Part shown: one piece after another, positions 28,455-37,224 of the stretch
Layout of the letters: each line of letters opens with the position of its first letter
Position numbering within the stretch: position 1 is the first letter of the stretch
Assembly (NCBI GenBank): GCA_002110465.1
Contig: NEED01000023.1
Coordinates: 557,287-621,286 of the forward strand
Direction: 5' to 3'
Source: an unicellular cyanobacterium SU2
GTDB taxonomy: Bacteria > Cyanobacteriota > Cyanobacteriia > Cyanobacteriales > Microcystaceae
DNA length: 64,000 nt
The notes under the pieces: generated by a model
Seen by the model: the letters and a program-made list of their open reading frames with translations, nothing else
The model's database searches: none
What the model was told of the DNA's origin: nothing
Program-made: the position numbers and the translations under genes

Positions 28455-28507
28455 GTCATAACGAGTATGATTTAAGGCATAGAAGTCATAACGAGTTCGA
28501 CTTAGGC
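28455..28507 (+). promoter_or_regulatory. Tandem direct repeats upstream of dps, candidate operator
   Basis: Two copies, GTCATAACGAGTATGATTTA and GTCATAACGAGTTCGACTTA each followed by (A)GGC, start at 28455 and 28485, about 30 bp or three helical turns apart. The first contains the inverted repeat TCATA-N5-TATGA. They lie about 115-165 bp before the dps start. A regulator binding site is an inference. Confidence 0.45.
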
Positions 28508-28620
28508 GACTTCCGAAAACGACTCAATACCGTTCGGACGAATTAAAAGGTTATGATATTTTCGCCAGAATATAGCCTAAATTGAGCAACTATTACTATT
28601 ACTTGAAGGAGATAAACACT

Positions 28621-29163
28621 ATGGCAACAGCACAAATGACTAACCCACAAAACAGCCAAGCAAAAGGACGTTTTTATCCCACACGGATTGATCTTTCAGT
28701 TGATATTCGTCAAAAAGTAACGGAAATTCTCAGTCAAACTTTAGCTACCACTTTAGACTTAAAAACCCAAGCAAAACAAGCTCATTGGAACGTAAAAGGA
28801 CTTGATTTTTATCAATTACATGAGCTTTTTGATGAAATGGCCGGGGAATTAGAAGGGTATGTTGATATGGTAGCTGAACGAATTACAGCATTAGGTGGAA
28901 CCGCCATGGGAACTGCCAGAATCGCAGCCCAAGGGTCTTTAATCTCTGAATATCCCTATGATATTGTAGACGGAATTGAACATATTACTGCCCTAGCTGA
29001 ACGTTATGCTACTTATGGTTCTCATTTACGTTCTGCGATCGCTAAAACTGATGACTTAGGAGATGCAGATACTGCCGATCTTTATACTGAGATTTCTCGT
29101 GATATTGACAAGCGTTTATGGTTCTTAGAAGCGCACTTAATCAAGAAAAGCGATCTTAGCTAA
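28621..29163 (+). CDS. dps: Dps-family ferritin-like DNA-protection protein
   Basis: 180 residues. The inter-subunit ferroxidase ligands are all present with exact Dps spacing: H55 in AHWNVKG, H67, D71, D82 and E86 (DMVAER). Dps dodecamers oxidise and store iron with hydrogen peroxide, protecting DNA during oxidative stress. ATG 28621 is chosen because AAGGAG lies about 10 bases upstream; the longer TTG start at 28582 would include the ribosome-binding site. Tandem direct repeats upstream suggest regulation. The gene is followed by a terminator shared with the convergent lgt. Confidence 0.93.
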   Translation: MATAQMTNPQNSQAKGRFYPTRIDLSVDIRQKVTEILSQTLATTLDLKTQAKQAHWNVKGLDFYQLHELFDEMAGELEGYVDMVAERITALGGTAMGTARIAAQGSLISEYPYDIVDGIEHITALAERYATYGSHLRSAIAKTDDLGDADTADLYTEISRDIDKRLWFLEAHLIKKSDLS

Positions 29164-29221
29164 ACCGTTAGGATTTGTCTCAATTTTGAGCGATAATCTT
29201 TGAACTTTAATCTTGAATTGA

Positions 29222-29246
29222 TAGGGTAGGCTAAGCCTACTCTATT
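29222..29246. terminator. Bidirectional terminator between dps and lgt
   Basis: Stem GTAGGCT / AGCCTAC extended by TAG / CTA with one unpaired base on each arm, followed by TATTCTAAAGTTTTT on the plus strand. It sits midway between convergent stop codons. Confidence 0.65.
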
Positions 29247-29259
29247 CTAAAGTTTTTGA

Positions 29260-30096
29260 TTATTGATAACCAACATCTGGTAAAGATCGCTTAGCTTTGT
29301 AAAGCCAAATTAAACCCCAAATGCCTAACCCAATCATCACTAAACTAATGATCTGAGCAATTCGTAAAGGACCTAACATTAAACTGTCTGTTCGTAACCC
29401 TTCTATCCAAAATCTTCCACAACTGTAGGCGATTAAATAGACTAAAGATAAGGTTCCCACTCGAAGCTTATCCCTATGTTTCAATCCCCAGAAAAATAGA
29501 CTTAATAACAAAGAAAATACTAATAAATTCCAAATAGATTCATATAAAAAAGTCGGATGAAAATAGGCTTGATCAATATACTCTAAAGGACGATTACTTG
29601 CCGGAATATAGAGTTTCCAGGGTAAAGTAGTAGGAGAACCAAACGCTTCAGAATTAAAGAAATTTCCCCATCGTCCGATAGCTTGTCCTAGGGCTAAAGA
29701 GGGAACAATTAAATCAGCTAATTGCCAGACAGAAACCTTGTTTAAACGAGCAAAAATAATAGCGGCTAGGGTTCCTCCAATAATAGCTCCGTGAATAGCA
29801 ATTCCCCCTTTCCAAATAGCGAGAATATCTCCTGGATTTTGCGCGTATTGTTGCCATTCAAAAATAACATAATAAAGGCGAGCAGAAGGAATAGCAGCAA
29901 TAACCAACCAAATCACTAAATCAGCTACTAATTCAGGATTTACCTGGCGTTTTTTGGCTAACCATTGGGATAAGGTAAGACCAATTAAGACAGCAGAAGA
30001 AATTAATAAACCATACCAACGAATAGCAAAAGAACCAATTTCAAAGACGATTGGTCCTGGAGATTGAAACTGAAATCCTAATAAGCTGTTTATCAT
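29260..30096 (-). CDS. lgt: Prolipoprotein diacylglyceryl transferase
   Basis: 278 residues with seven membrane helices. The Lgt signature is [13 protein letters not shown], with [10 protein letters not shown] earlier and the conserved [11 protein letters not shown] near the end. Lgt transfers diacylglycerol from phosphatidylglycerol to the lipobox cysteine of prolipoproteins, the first step of lipoprotein maturation at the plasma membrane. Full length. Monocistronic and convergent with dps. Confidence 0.95.
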   Translation of the reverse strand: MINSLLGFQFQSPGPIVFEIGSFAIRWYGLLISSAVLIGLTLSQWLAKKRQVNPELVADLVIWLVIAAIPSARLYYVIFEWQQYAQNPGDILAIWKGGIAIHGAIIGGTLAAIIFARLNKVSVWQLADLIVPSLALGQAIGRWGNFFNSEAFGSPTTLPWKLYIPASNRPLEYIDQAYFHPTFLYESIWNLLVFSLLLSLFFWGLKHRDKLRVGTLSLVYLIAYSCGRFWIEGLRTDSLMLGPLRIAQIISLVMIGLGIWGLIWLYKAKRSLPDVGYQ

Positions 30097-30328
30097 TTGA
30101 ATGAGTAGGTTTGATTGAGGTGAGAGGCGCAGGAAACACTAAACGGTTGTTACTGATTTTGACGATACTCAATGTAAATGCCAAAAAGCCAACTATAAGC
30201 GATCGCTAGTATAAAACAACGTAAGTTCAACAGGTATTATATATAGCTTTTGAACAAAAGTTTAGACGTTGAAATTTCTCGTGATATCTCCCTTTCCTTG
30301 TCACACTTTTCCATCTTCCCACATTTGT

Positions 30329-31393
30329 TTACTTCCATTCGGGGTGAGGTTCTATAGGTAAACAAGGACTGAATTGGTTAATCTGATTAATCATTTGATA
30401 TAACCGACCTAAGTTCCGTTGGTTAAAATGAAAAACTAAGCGGGGTAAGTTTTCTGTTTCATCTCCTTTTTCACGGGGTAAAGCCGCACTTTTACTGATG
30501 GTTCCCTTAACGAGAATATCTGAATAGTCTTCATTGAGTTGATCTACCTGTTCATCAGATAATTCTGAATTGAGACGCATAACAAATAAGTCCCCGACAT
30601 AGCGACTTGAGTGATACACGCAATAGAAATTACGAATCACATTACAAGCATGAGCTAAGCTATCGGTAACAGTATAGAGACTAAAATCTTCATCACTAAT
30701 TAATCCTCGTTTTAACAAATTCTGATGGTTATGCTCGTTCCAGGTTTTCCAATAGTCTCCCCCAGGTTCATCAATTAACACTAAAGGACACGGACCATAT
30801 TTTCCTGTCTGACAAAGGGTTAGGGTTTCAAAGGCTTCATCTTGAGTGCCAAACCCTCCCGCAAATAAAGCTACCGCATCACTTTCGCGCAGAAAAAAGA
30901 GTTTTCGGGTAAAAAAGTATTTAAAATTGATTAATTTAGGATCACCCGAAATAAAAGAGTTGCTACTTTGCTCAAAGGGTAATTGGATATTAAGTCCAAA
31001 AGAATGCTCTCGTCCAGCCCCTTCATTACCCGCTTGCATGATCCCCCCTCCTGCCCCGGTAAGAACCATAAATCCAAACTGAGTAATATAACGGGCAAAT
31101 TCAACTGCGAGACGATATTCTGAACTTTGGGGCGACAAACGAGATGAGCCAAATATGGTGACTTTACGGGTGTGACGGTAAGGATAAAAAGTCTGAAACC
31201 CTTTTTCCAAGTCTTCTAAAGCAGTGGTTAAGATTTTCCAGTCAAGGCGATCTATCTCTTCTCCAGCAATTCTCAACAATACGGATAATGCCCGCTCAAT
31301 TAGGGTTCCATATGGATGTTCTGGCAATTTTTCGATTAATTCCCCTATGTCTTCAGCTAAGGAAGGGTCTGTGTAATTTTTCGATAAAGTCAT
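30329..31393 (-). CDS. LOG/TIGR00730-like Rossmann-fold protein
   Basis: 354 residues. Residues about 75-270 carry the LOG (formerly lysine decarboxylase-like) fold: VTIFGSSR, VLTGAGGGIMQAGNEGAG and the phosphate/catalytic loop FAGGFGTQDEAFE, a variant of PGGxGTxxE with Ala for Pro. Small LOG enzymes release cytokinins from nucleotides. This longer type, with extra N- and C-terminal regions, is common in cyanobacteria and its substrate is unknown, possibly a nucleotide monophosphate. Monocistronic. Confidence 0.82.
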   Translation of the reverse strand: MTLSKNYTDPSLAEDIGELIEKLPEHPYGTLIERALSVLLRIAGEEIDRLDWKILTTALEDLEKGFQTFYPYRHTRKVTIFGSSRLSPQSSEYRLAVEFARYITQFGFMVLTGAGGGIMQAGNEGAGREHSFGLNIQLPFEQSSNSFISGDPKLINFKYFFTRKLFFLRESDAVALFAGGFGTQDEAFETLTLCQTGKYGPCPLVLIDEPGGDYWKTWNEHNHQNLLKRGLISDEDFSLYTVTDSLAHACNVIRNFYCVYHSSRYVGDLFVMRLNSELSDEQVDQLNEDYSDILVKGTISKSAALPREKGDETENLPRLVFHFNQRNLGRLYQMINQINQFSPCLPIEPHPEWK

Positions 31394-31892
31394 AGTTTTG
31401 TATTGAAGACTACTGTCATTGTATCGAAATTCTCTCTACCATAGAAATTACTATGTGTTCTTTAATACATCGATAAAAATAAATACTATATTAACGTTAT
31501 TTGAAGTTTTGTATCATGTTTTCTGAAATCGTTGCTTTTTCTTAAAGCTTAAAATATTTCAGTAATTTTCTCTAGAAAATTTAGTAGAAATCAAAAAACG
31601 GGTTAAATGCCTTGAGGATTTTGATTGATCATTATTAACTTTCCCCAACCAAGAACAAGAGGGTAAATCTCTAACAAAAACCCTAATAACTCTAGCTAGA
31701 AAAATTATCGAGATTTGGAAGGATAGAACTGCAATCTATCTGTTTTTTAATCAAAGCTATTAGTTTTACCTATATTTTTGATTATTTTCTATTTTTAACT
31801 TTTGTGTGTTTTTTAAGTGTTTTCACTCATAAAAGTGTTATGGTCAAATTAAGTCAAAAACTTTTTTTTCAATCAACATTTTTAGGAAGAAA
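31394..31892. other. AT-rich intergenic region
   Basis: About 500 bp between divergent genes, very AT-rich with T-runs, presumably carrying both promoters. AGGAAG precedes the ATG at 31893. I see no ORF, repeat or RNA gene. Confidence 0.5.
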
Positions 31893-32090
31893 ATGAATAA
31901 TTGTCCCATTTGTTCTAGTCAAATCCTACGGCATATCAATCATCACCAAATCTATTGGTATTGTCCCCATTGTCATCAAACTGTTCCCAACTTTACTCAG
32001 GTTTCGGTTTCTCAGAAAGTTCGTCAAGAAGTTCGTGACGTGATACGTGATCACCAAGATCAATCGGTAAGGGTCAAAGTTAGTTGTTAA
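31893..32090 (+). CDS. Small zinc-ribbon protein
   Basis: 65 residues. Two CxxC knuckles, NNCPICSS and YCPHCHQ, form a likely zinc ribbon, with the HINHHQIYWY segment between them. A basic/polar helix follows (VRQEVRDVIRDHQ). Similar short proteins are common in cyanobacteria; the function is unknown, perhaps nucleic acid or protein binding. AGGAAG lies 5 bases upstream of the ATG. Confidence 0.75.
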   Translation: MNNCPICSSQILRHINHHQIYWYCPHCHQTVPNFTQVSVSQKVRQEVRDVIRDHQDQSVRVKVSC

Positions 32091-32684
32091 CCTTCTCAAA
32101 CAACCACTGGCATCAATAGGAAAGTTAGTCATTAAGATTTGAGGGAACCGAACAGTTCAGTGAAGCCTGACTTTTCAATTACTGTCGTTAGGGGACTTGC
32201 TCCTTGTCTTTGGGCAGTGTAAAAATAATGTTAAATTAATAGAGGCGGTAATATTCGCCTGGAAAGTTAAGGGTGTTTCTTTCCTAGAAAGTCTAGGTTT
32301 CTGTACTCAATATGACTGGTGAATTCCCTCTGAAACGTTTTTTGTAACGGACAAGCCCTACCCAGTTAAACAGAAAAATAAACTATTACAGGTTTAATAG
32401 TTCAGTTAAATCAAGCTATTAAACAGTCAAACCACTTCAGTCTGCTTTCAGGCAGCCAGTAGAAGTTAAAAGTTCGACTCCGCTCATCTTTAAATAGCGA
32501 GCGGAAATGAGGTCTTAAGCAGATACTTGTTGAGGGTAATCTGAACAGGGCGACTCCTCACTCCCCCATGATTAAGGGGAGAACTAAAGGGGAAAGCAAC
32601 TAGACAAACCTGATAAAACAAGAATCTCATTCAGTTCTACTTGTGGGAATGTCAATCCCCCCTTAAGTCGAGAGTGTGCAACGT
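32091..32684. other. Intergenic region, repeats but no gene recognised
   Basis: About 590 bp. It contains CCGCTC / GAGCGG arms near 32475-32505 (a possible hairpin related to the 2580-2716 motif) and the GGGGAGAACTAAAGGGG block near 32575. GTTCGACTCC near 32473 resembles a tRNA T-loop, but no cloverleaf can be drawn. Confidence 0.45.
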
Positions 32685-33767
32685 ATGGATTTTTTCGTGC
32701 TAGGTAAACTCTTAGCTGGATTAGTGTTATTGGTCGTTGGTGCAGAAGGATTAGTCAACGGTGCGTCTCTGATGGCGGCTAGTTTGGGGATTTCTCCTTT
32801 GGTCATTGGGTTAACCATTGTTGCTTATGGGACAAGTTCCCCCGAAATGGCGGTGGCTATTCAGTCAGGTTTTGCCGGACAAGCTGATATTGCCCTGGGG
32901 AATGTGGTTGGTAGTAATATTTTTAACGTTTTGGTCATTTTAGGATTGTCAGCTTTAGCAATGCCTCTGATGGTGGCGCAGCAGCTTATTAGACTTGATG
33001 TCCCCATCATGATTGGAATTTCTTTCTTAACTTTGTTGTTTGGATTTGACGGGTTAATTAATCGCTCAGATGGCGTTATTTTAGTAATCGGTGCTGTTGT
33101 TTATACTATTTTTCTGATTTATCAAGGGTCAAAACAGCCATCTGACGCAGGGGAATATGATGAATACGCTATTTCAGAACCCCTTTCCCCATTGCAATGG
33201 GTGAAAAATTTGGGGTTGATGTTTGGGGGCACGGGAGTATTAATTTTGGGTTCTCGTTGGTTGGTACAAAGTTCTACCAGTATCGCTCGTACTATCGGGG
33301 TAAGTGAATTAGTTATTGGTTTGACTATTGTTGCTGTGGGAACTTCCTTGCCAGAATTGGCTACCTCTATCGTAGCGACTTTAAAGGGAGAACGAGATAT
33401 TGCTGTTGGTAATGTGATTGGGAGTAATATATTTAATATTCTGGCTGTTTTGGGGATAGGAGCGATGGTTTCCCCTCAAGGTATCCCCGTTTCTAGTGCT
33501 GCAATTACGTTTGATTTGCCAGTAATGATTGCGATCGCTATTTCTTGTTTACCCATTTTCTTTACGGGTAATGTGATTGACCGTTGGGAAGGATTACTGT
33601 TCGTTAGTTACTATATTGCTTATACGACTTACTTAATTCTGCGATCAACTGAACACGCTAGTTTACCGATGTTTAGTAATATCATGCTTATTTTTGTCAT
33701 TCCCATAACCGTACTGACGTTGACAATTGTAACCGTTAATAGTCTACGAAAACGACGGCAAAAATAA
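32685..33767 (+). CDS. CaCA family sodium/calcium exchanger-like antiporter
   Basis: 360 residues with about ten membrane helices. Two inverted alpha-repeats are clear: TIVAYGTSSPEMAVAI...GNVVGSNIFN in the first half and TIVAVGTSLPELATSI...GNVIGSNIFN in the second. These carry the ion-binding Glu residues of YrbG/NCX-type exchangers. It probably exports Ca2+ in exchange for Na+ or H+ at the plasma membrane; the ion pair cannot be fixed from sequence. ATG 32685 is preferred; GTG 32676 is an alternative. Confidence 0.9.
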   Translation: MDFFVLGKLLAGLVLLVVGAEGLVNGASLMAASLGISPLVIGLTIVAYGTSSPEMAVAIQSGFAGQADIALGNVVGSNIFNVLVILGLSALAMPLMVAQQLIRLDVPIMIGISFLTLLFGFDGLINRSDGVILVIGAVVYTIFLIYQGSKQPSDAGEYDEYAISEPLSPLQWVKNLGLMFGGTGVLILGSRWLVQSSTSIARTIGVSELVIGLTIVAVGTSLPELATSIVATLKGERDIAVGNVIGSNIFNILAVLGIGAMVSPQGIPVSSAAITFDLPVMIAIAISCLPIFFTGNVIDRWEGLLFVSYYIAYTTYLILRSTEHASLPMFSNIMLIFVIPITVLTLTIVTVNSLRKRRQK

Positions 33768-33791
33768 CTGAATTTATTAAGGGATTTTAGA

Positions 33792-34091
33792 CTATTTAAG
33801 ATGAACTTCGCCAACTTTCTGATAAAGATTGTTTAAAGCATCAGCCGCTTGTCTAGCCAAACTGTACCACTCAGGATTTTGTAAACACGCAGGATGAGAC
33901 AAAATGAAATCTTCTAGCAAGTTATTAACCATGGCTGTTCGGTCAAGTAATTCATGACACCCCATTGTCCCCGGACTAAATTCCTCAAGATTTTGATTTT
34001 CTGTCTCTTCTAAAAAGTCTTTTAACGCTTGTTGACGTTCAGCATCACAACTGTTATTTTGTGCTGTCACTAATGTGTTTGATTCTGTCAT
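33792..34091 (-). CDS. Conserved hypothetical protein, possible partner of HicA-like toxin
   Basis: 99 residues, acidic and helical. The core is EEFSPGTMGCHELLDRTAM, then NPEWYSLARQAADALNNLYQKVG. It is not a HicB fold: the N-terminal partial RNase H-like segment and C-terminal DNA-binding helix-turn-helix are absent. Its ATG follows directly on the stop codon of the upstream HicA-like gene (TAA-ATG), so the two are translationally coupled. An antitoxin role is suggested by position only. Confidence 0.7.
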   Translation of the reverse strand: MTESNTLVTAQNNSCDAERQQALKDFLEETENQNLEEFSPGTMGCHELLDRTAMVNNLLEDFILSHPACLQNPEWYSLARQAADALNNLYQKVGEVHLK

Positions 34092-34280
34092 TTAATTCTC
34101 CAGTCCTGCTTGCTTGAGTATACTTTTATAAGTTCCTATTGGCAGATCATCTGAGAGTTTACCAGGTATAGTAACTTTACCCAATTTAGTAGGGTGTTTA
34201 AACTGACGATGACTACCTTTTTGTGTGACTTGAAACCAACCATCATTAACTATCTGGCAGATCACCTCACGGACTTTCAT
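34092..34280 (-). CDS. HicA-like type II toxin (mRNA interferase)
   Basis: 62 residues of the HicA double-stranded-RNA-binding-like fold. The catalytic His sits in QKGSHRQFKHP, preceded by VNDGWFQV and followed by GKVTIPGK and IGTYKSILKQAGL, all typical of HicA. These toxins cleave mRNA and are normally neutralised by a HicB encoded next door. Here the coupled downstream gene is a 99-residue protein unlike HicB. The toxin could therefore have a different partner or be an orphan. Confidence 0.85.
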   Translation of the reverse strand: MKVREVICQIVNDGWFQVTQKGSHRQFKHPTKLGKVTIPGKLSDDLPIGTYKSILKQAGLEN

Positions 34281-34300
34281 GGTTCTATTTTAACCTTAAT

Positions 34301-35116
34301 TTATAATTGATTATTGATCATCTCTAAAGCTTGTTGATGTAATGTTTGATTAGAGGCTGCTAAAACCTCGGTAGATTGACTATTAAGAGGATTTCCTGAC
34401 CAATCACTTATGATACATCCCGCCCCTTCAATGATGGGAATTAAGGCACAAAAATCGTAGTATTTTAGGTCAGATTCTAAGATAACCATTGGCATAGAAC
34501 TCCAACCACTGGCTAAAGAAACATAATTATAACAGTCTCCGCCAAAGGCCATCCGTTTACAAACTTGCTGCAATTTAGCCGCGATCGCTTGTTGTCTTTG
34601 GGTGACAAACATAAGAGGAGTTGTTGAGGTTAAACAAGCATCTTTTAATTGACTATCAGTTAGTTTACTGTATGAATTTTCTAATGATTTTCCATTCAAA
34701 GTTGAGGGTTTTCCTTGTATTCCTAACCACCGTTGTTTTAAAATAGGTTGATTCATACAACCCAGTAAAGGAAGATTGCGATCGCTATCTACTAACCCAA
34801 TTAATGTCCCAAAAATTGGTAATCCTTTGACAAAAGAAGAGGTTCCATCAATCGGATCAAGAACCCAATAACGACCATTTTGAGAGGGAATGTTTTCTCC
34901 TTCTTCTCTAATAATTCCATCTTTTGGAGATTGTTCTTGTAAGATTTTAACCATTACCTCTTCAGCCGCCCGATCAGCGATGGTCACAATAGAAGATATT
35001 TCAAAGGTTTTGGTTTCAGCATCAAGATTAGGTTGTCTAAAATACTGAGAAATTACTTCTCCTGAAACATCAGAAAGTTGATTTGTTAGTTCAATTTCTT
35101 GGGTTAACTTCATCAT
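34301..35116 (-). CDS. Inositol monophosphatase family, histidinol-phosphatase (HisN)-like
   Basis: 271 residues with the IMPase metal site: IREEGEN (Glu), WVLDPIDGTSSFVKG (DPIDGT) and the second Asp in LKYYDFCALIPIIEGAGC. Its length and close match to the HisN type, plus hisC nearby on the same strand, make histidinol-phosphate phosphatase the best guess. A general inositol/sugar phosphatase is possible; a second, more classical IMPase-like gene lies at 49533. It starts MMKL or MKL; the former is used. Confidence 0.8.
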   Translation of the reverse strand: MMKLTQEIELTNQLSDVSGEVISQYFRQPNLDAETKTFEISSIVTIADRAAEEVMVKILQEQSPKDGIIREEGENIPSQNGRYWVLDPIDGTSSFVKGLPIFGTLIGLVDSDRNLPLLGCMNQPILKQRWLGIQGKPSTLNGKSLENSYSKLTDSQLKDACLTSTTPLMFVTQRQQAIAAKLQQVCKRMAFGGDCYNYVSLASGWSSMPMVILESDLKYYDFCALIPIIEGAGCIISDWSGNPLNSQSTEVLAASNQTLHQQALEMINNQL

Positions 35117-35625
35117 AAGTACCTAGGCAAAATCAGGTAAGTATTTTCTATTTACTTTTTCAAGGTTTGTAGTAAGGACTTTAGGCTAAGAGACTGTTTA
35201 TAAAGTAAATCTTAAAATGATATTTAGGCTCATAGTAAAGGCTTTAGCCTTGAGAAATAAACCCTAAAGGGTTGACCAGCAACCGATAAGACAACCAAAA
35301 TCAACTTAATGTTTTGTTTACAAACACTTTCTAAGAACTTTAGGCTGTCATGAGAGAAGTCTGATCACAACATACGACAAACATACAATCAATTTTGCTG
35401 ACTTAACTGATTATTTTTGGCTAAAGAATCAGAATAATTTTTTTCCCCCTTAGTTATAGATACTGAGATCTTAAACCAGTACATAAAAACTCAACAAGAA
35501 ACTAAAGAAAAGAAATTCTCAAGCAGTTACAGTCAAAATAAACCCTGTTCCTATCTCCCGAAGGGGGGTTAAGGGGGGATTCACTAGCTAGTTTGATCGA
35601 AGGTGCAAGATGTGAGGATACATTG
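35117..35625. other. Repeat-dense intergenic region
   Basis: About 510 bp. It contains palindromes AAGGCTTTAGCCTT and AACCCTAAAGGGTT near 35238-35275 and MITE copy B at 35460-35616. No gene seen. Confidence 0.6.
35460..35616 (+). mobile_element. MITE-like interspersed repeat, copy B
   Basis: About 157 bp, begins ATACTGAGATCTTAAACC and ends GGTGCAAGATGTGAG. It matches copy A (1418-1590) in opposite orientation at both ends, including the ACTCAACAAGAAACTAAAG and ATTCACTAGCTAGTTT blocks, while the G-rich centre is shorter. It lies 10 bp from the stop codon of the Dabb gene. Confidence 0.8.
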
Positions 35626-35919
35626 TTAAATTTCATAGTCTAGGGCAATAATATCTTCTACTGTAGGAAGAATTAACTGATGAACTACCGCTAAATGTTC
35701 AGGATGGTTTGCATAAGTCTCTAAAGCATTGCGATCGCTAAATTTAACAACCAGTCCATGATGAAATCCTTTAGCGCGTTCAGTGAAATTTTTACCACAA
35801 GAAAGTTCTATAATTTGGGGGATTTTTTCTTTTAATCCTTGCAGAGATTTTACAACAGCGTTAATGTCTTCGGATGAAGTTTTTTCTTTCCACTTAAATA
35901 GAACAATATGCACAATCAT
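35626..35919 (-). CDS. Dabb (stress-responsive A/B barrel) domain protein
   Basis: 97 residues. The VHIVLFKWKE start, CGKNFTERAKGFHHGLVVKF core and YANHPEHLAVV segment are typical of the dimeric alpha-beta barrel Dabb family, known from plant stress proteins and polyketide cyclases. No catalytic role can be read from the sequence. It starts 32 bp after hisC, so probably lies in the hisC transcript. Confidence 0.88.
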   Translation of the reverse strand: MIVHIVLFKWKEKTSSEDINAVVKSLQGLKEKIPQIIELSCGKNFTERAKGFHHGLVVKFSDRNALETYANHPEHLAVVHQLILPTVEDIIALDYEI

Positions 35920-35951
35920 TGTGTTAGTTTCCCCTAAAATAATAAACTCAA

Positions 35952-37013
35952 TTATAAACTAGATTTAATGTCCTTAATTGCCTCCAATAATCGAGCAATT
36001 TCTTGATCGGTTCCAATAGAAATTCTCACATAGTCTTTAATGCGAGGATTCTTAAAGTATCTTACCAAAACTTTTCTCTTTTTTAGCTGTGTATAAAGAT
36101 CTGATGCAGATATCCATTGAGGAGAAGCAAAGACAAAATTAGAATTAGAATCAAAGACTGAGAAATCTAACTTTTTTAGAGACTCAATAAGATAACTACG
36201 GGTTTGACGAACTTTTTGCCAAACATTTTTAAAATAATCTTGAAAATTAAAAGCGTTTGTTCCTAAAATTTGTGCAATTCTATCTAAATTATAAGAATCT
36301 CTAACCTTATTCATTTGTTCAATAATAGGAGTTGAAGCAATCCCAAATCCTACGCGCATTCCTGCCAAACTATAACTTTTAGACATAGTACGAGAAATAA
36401 TAACGTTATCATATTTATCTAAAAAATCAAGATGATTTTCATCACTAAAATCGGCATAAGCTTCATCAATTAAAACGACTCCCATTGCTTGTTTACAAGT
36501 TTCTTTGAGGTAGTCGCGGTTTAGATGTTTTCCCACAGGAGGGTTAGGAGAAGCAACAAAAATTAATTGAGCTTCGGGACAAATAATAGGTTGATTGAGT
36601 TGAAACTTATCATTAGTTGAAATTTCAACAATAGATGCACCATGAACCCGTGCTATCGTATCATACAAAGAATAGGTTAAATCGAGAAAAGCGACAGTTT
36701 CCCCAGGATTTACAAACGTTCTTACTGCAATATTTAAAATGTCATCAGAACCATTACCAGCTAAAATATTTTCAGCAGAAACCCCAAATACTTTCGCCGC
36801 AGCTTTTCGTAATTGAGTCGAAACCGGATCAGGGTATAATCTAACTTTGGTTAATTCTTCTTGAAGTCCCTCAAAAATTTCAGGAGGGGGTGGATAGGGA
36901 TTTTCATTAGTATTCAATTTAGTATAATCATTGGTTTGAGGTTGTTCTCCTGGGACATAACCTGGGGTTTGATTAACGCATTCTCGAACGGGTAACATAG
37001 AGATAAAGTGCAT
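35952..37013 (-). CDS. hisC: Histidinol-phosphate aminotransferase
   Basis: 353 residues, full-length fold-type I aminotransferase. NTNENPYPPP is the HisC N-terminal signature, and the PLP Lys212 lies in SRTMSKSYSLAGMRVGFG. SPNPPVG and the LIDEAYADF Asp complete the cofactor site. It catalyses imidazole-acetol phosphate plus glutamate to histidinol phosphate. A Dabb gene and, after a repeat-rich gap, a HisN-like phosphatase follow on the same strand, linking consecutive histidine steps. Confidence 0.93.
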   Translation of the reverse strand: MHFISMLPVRECVNQTPGYVPGEQPQTNDYTKLNTNENPYPPPPEIFEGLQEELTKVRLYPDPVSTQLRKAAAKVFGVSAENILAGNGSDDILNIAVRTFVNPGETVAFLDLTYSLYDTIARVHGASIVEISTNDKFQLNQPIICPEAQLIFVASPNPPVGKHLNRDYLKETCKQAMGVVLIDEAYADFSDENHLDFLDKYDNVIISRTMSKSYSLAGMRVGFGIASTPIIEQMNKVRDSYNLDRIAQILGTNAFNFQDYFKNVWQKVRQTRSYLIESLKKLDFSVFDSNSNFVFASPQWISASDLYTQLKKRKVLVRYFKNPRIKDYVRISIGTDQEIARLLEAIKDIKSSL

Positions 37014-37154
37014 TACTAGACTTTGTCAGTCTATCGTAAAATTAAATGTAATAGAATTTTCTTAACGATAGTTTAACGAAAATCGGCAAGTAAAAATAAT
37101 CTAAATTATTGAATTATTTATTATTCTAAAAACAATGTAATCAACTTAAATCTC

Positions 37155-37192
37155 AAAAAAAGATAGGGACGCTATTAATTAATAACATCCCT
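37155..37192 (-). terminator. Terminator of htpG
   Basis: Hairpin TAGGGA...TCCCTA (37164-37192) with a nearly complete AT-rich stem, flanked by A-runs on both sides, giving a U-tract after the stem on the minus strand. It lies about 30 bp past the htpG stop codon and may act in both directions. Confidence 0.75.
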
Positions 37193-37224
37193 AAAAAAAT
37201 GAAATAGCCTAGTTGATAACTAGC

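Noticed and set aside
32470..32510. tRNA gene suggested by GTTCGACTCC
   Set aside because: No matching acceptor, D or anticodon stems; the flanking CCGCTC / GAGCGG arms form a simple hairpin.
32545..32590. Yfr1-like small RNA (ACTCCTCAC motif)
   Set aside because: The core continues TCCCCC instead of ACAC and no flanking stem pair or terminator is visible.
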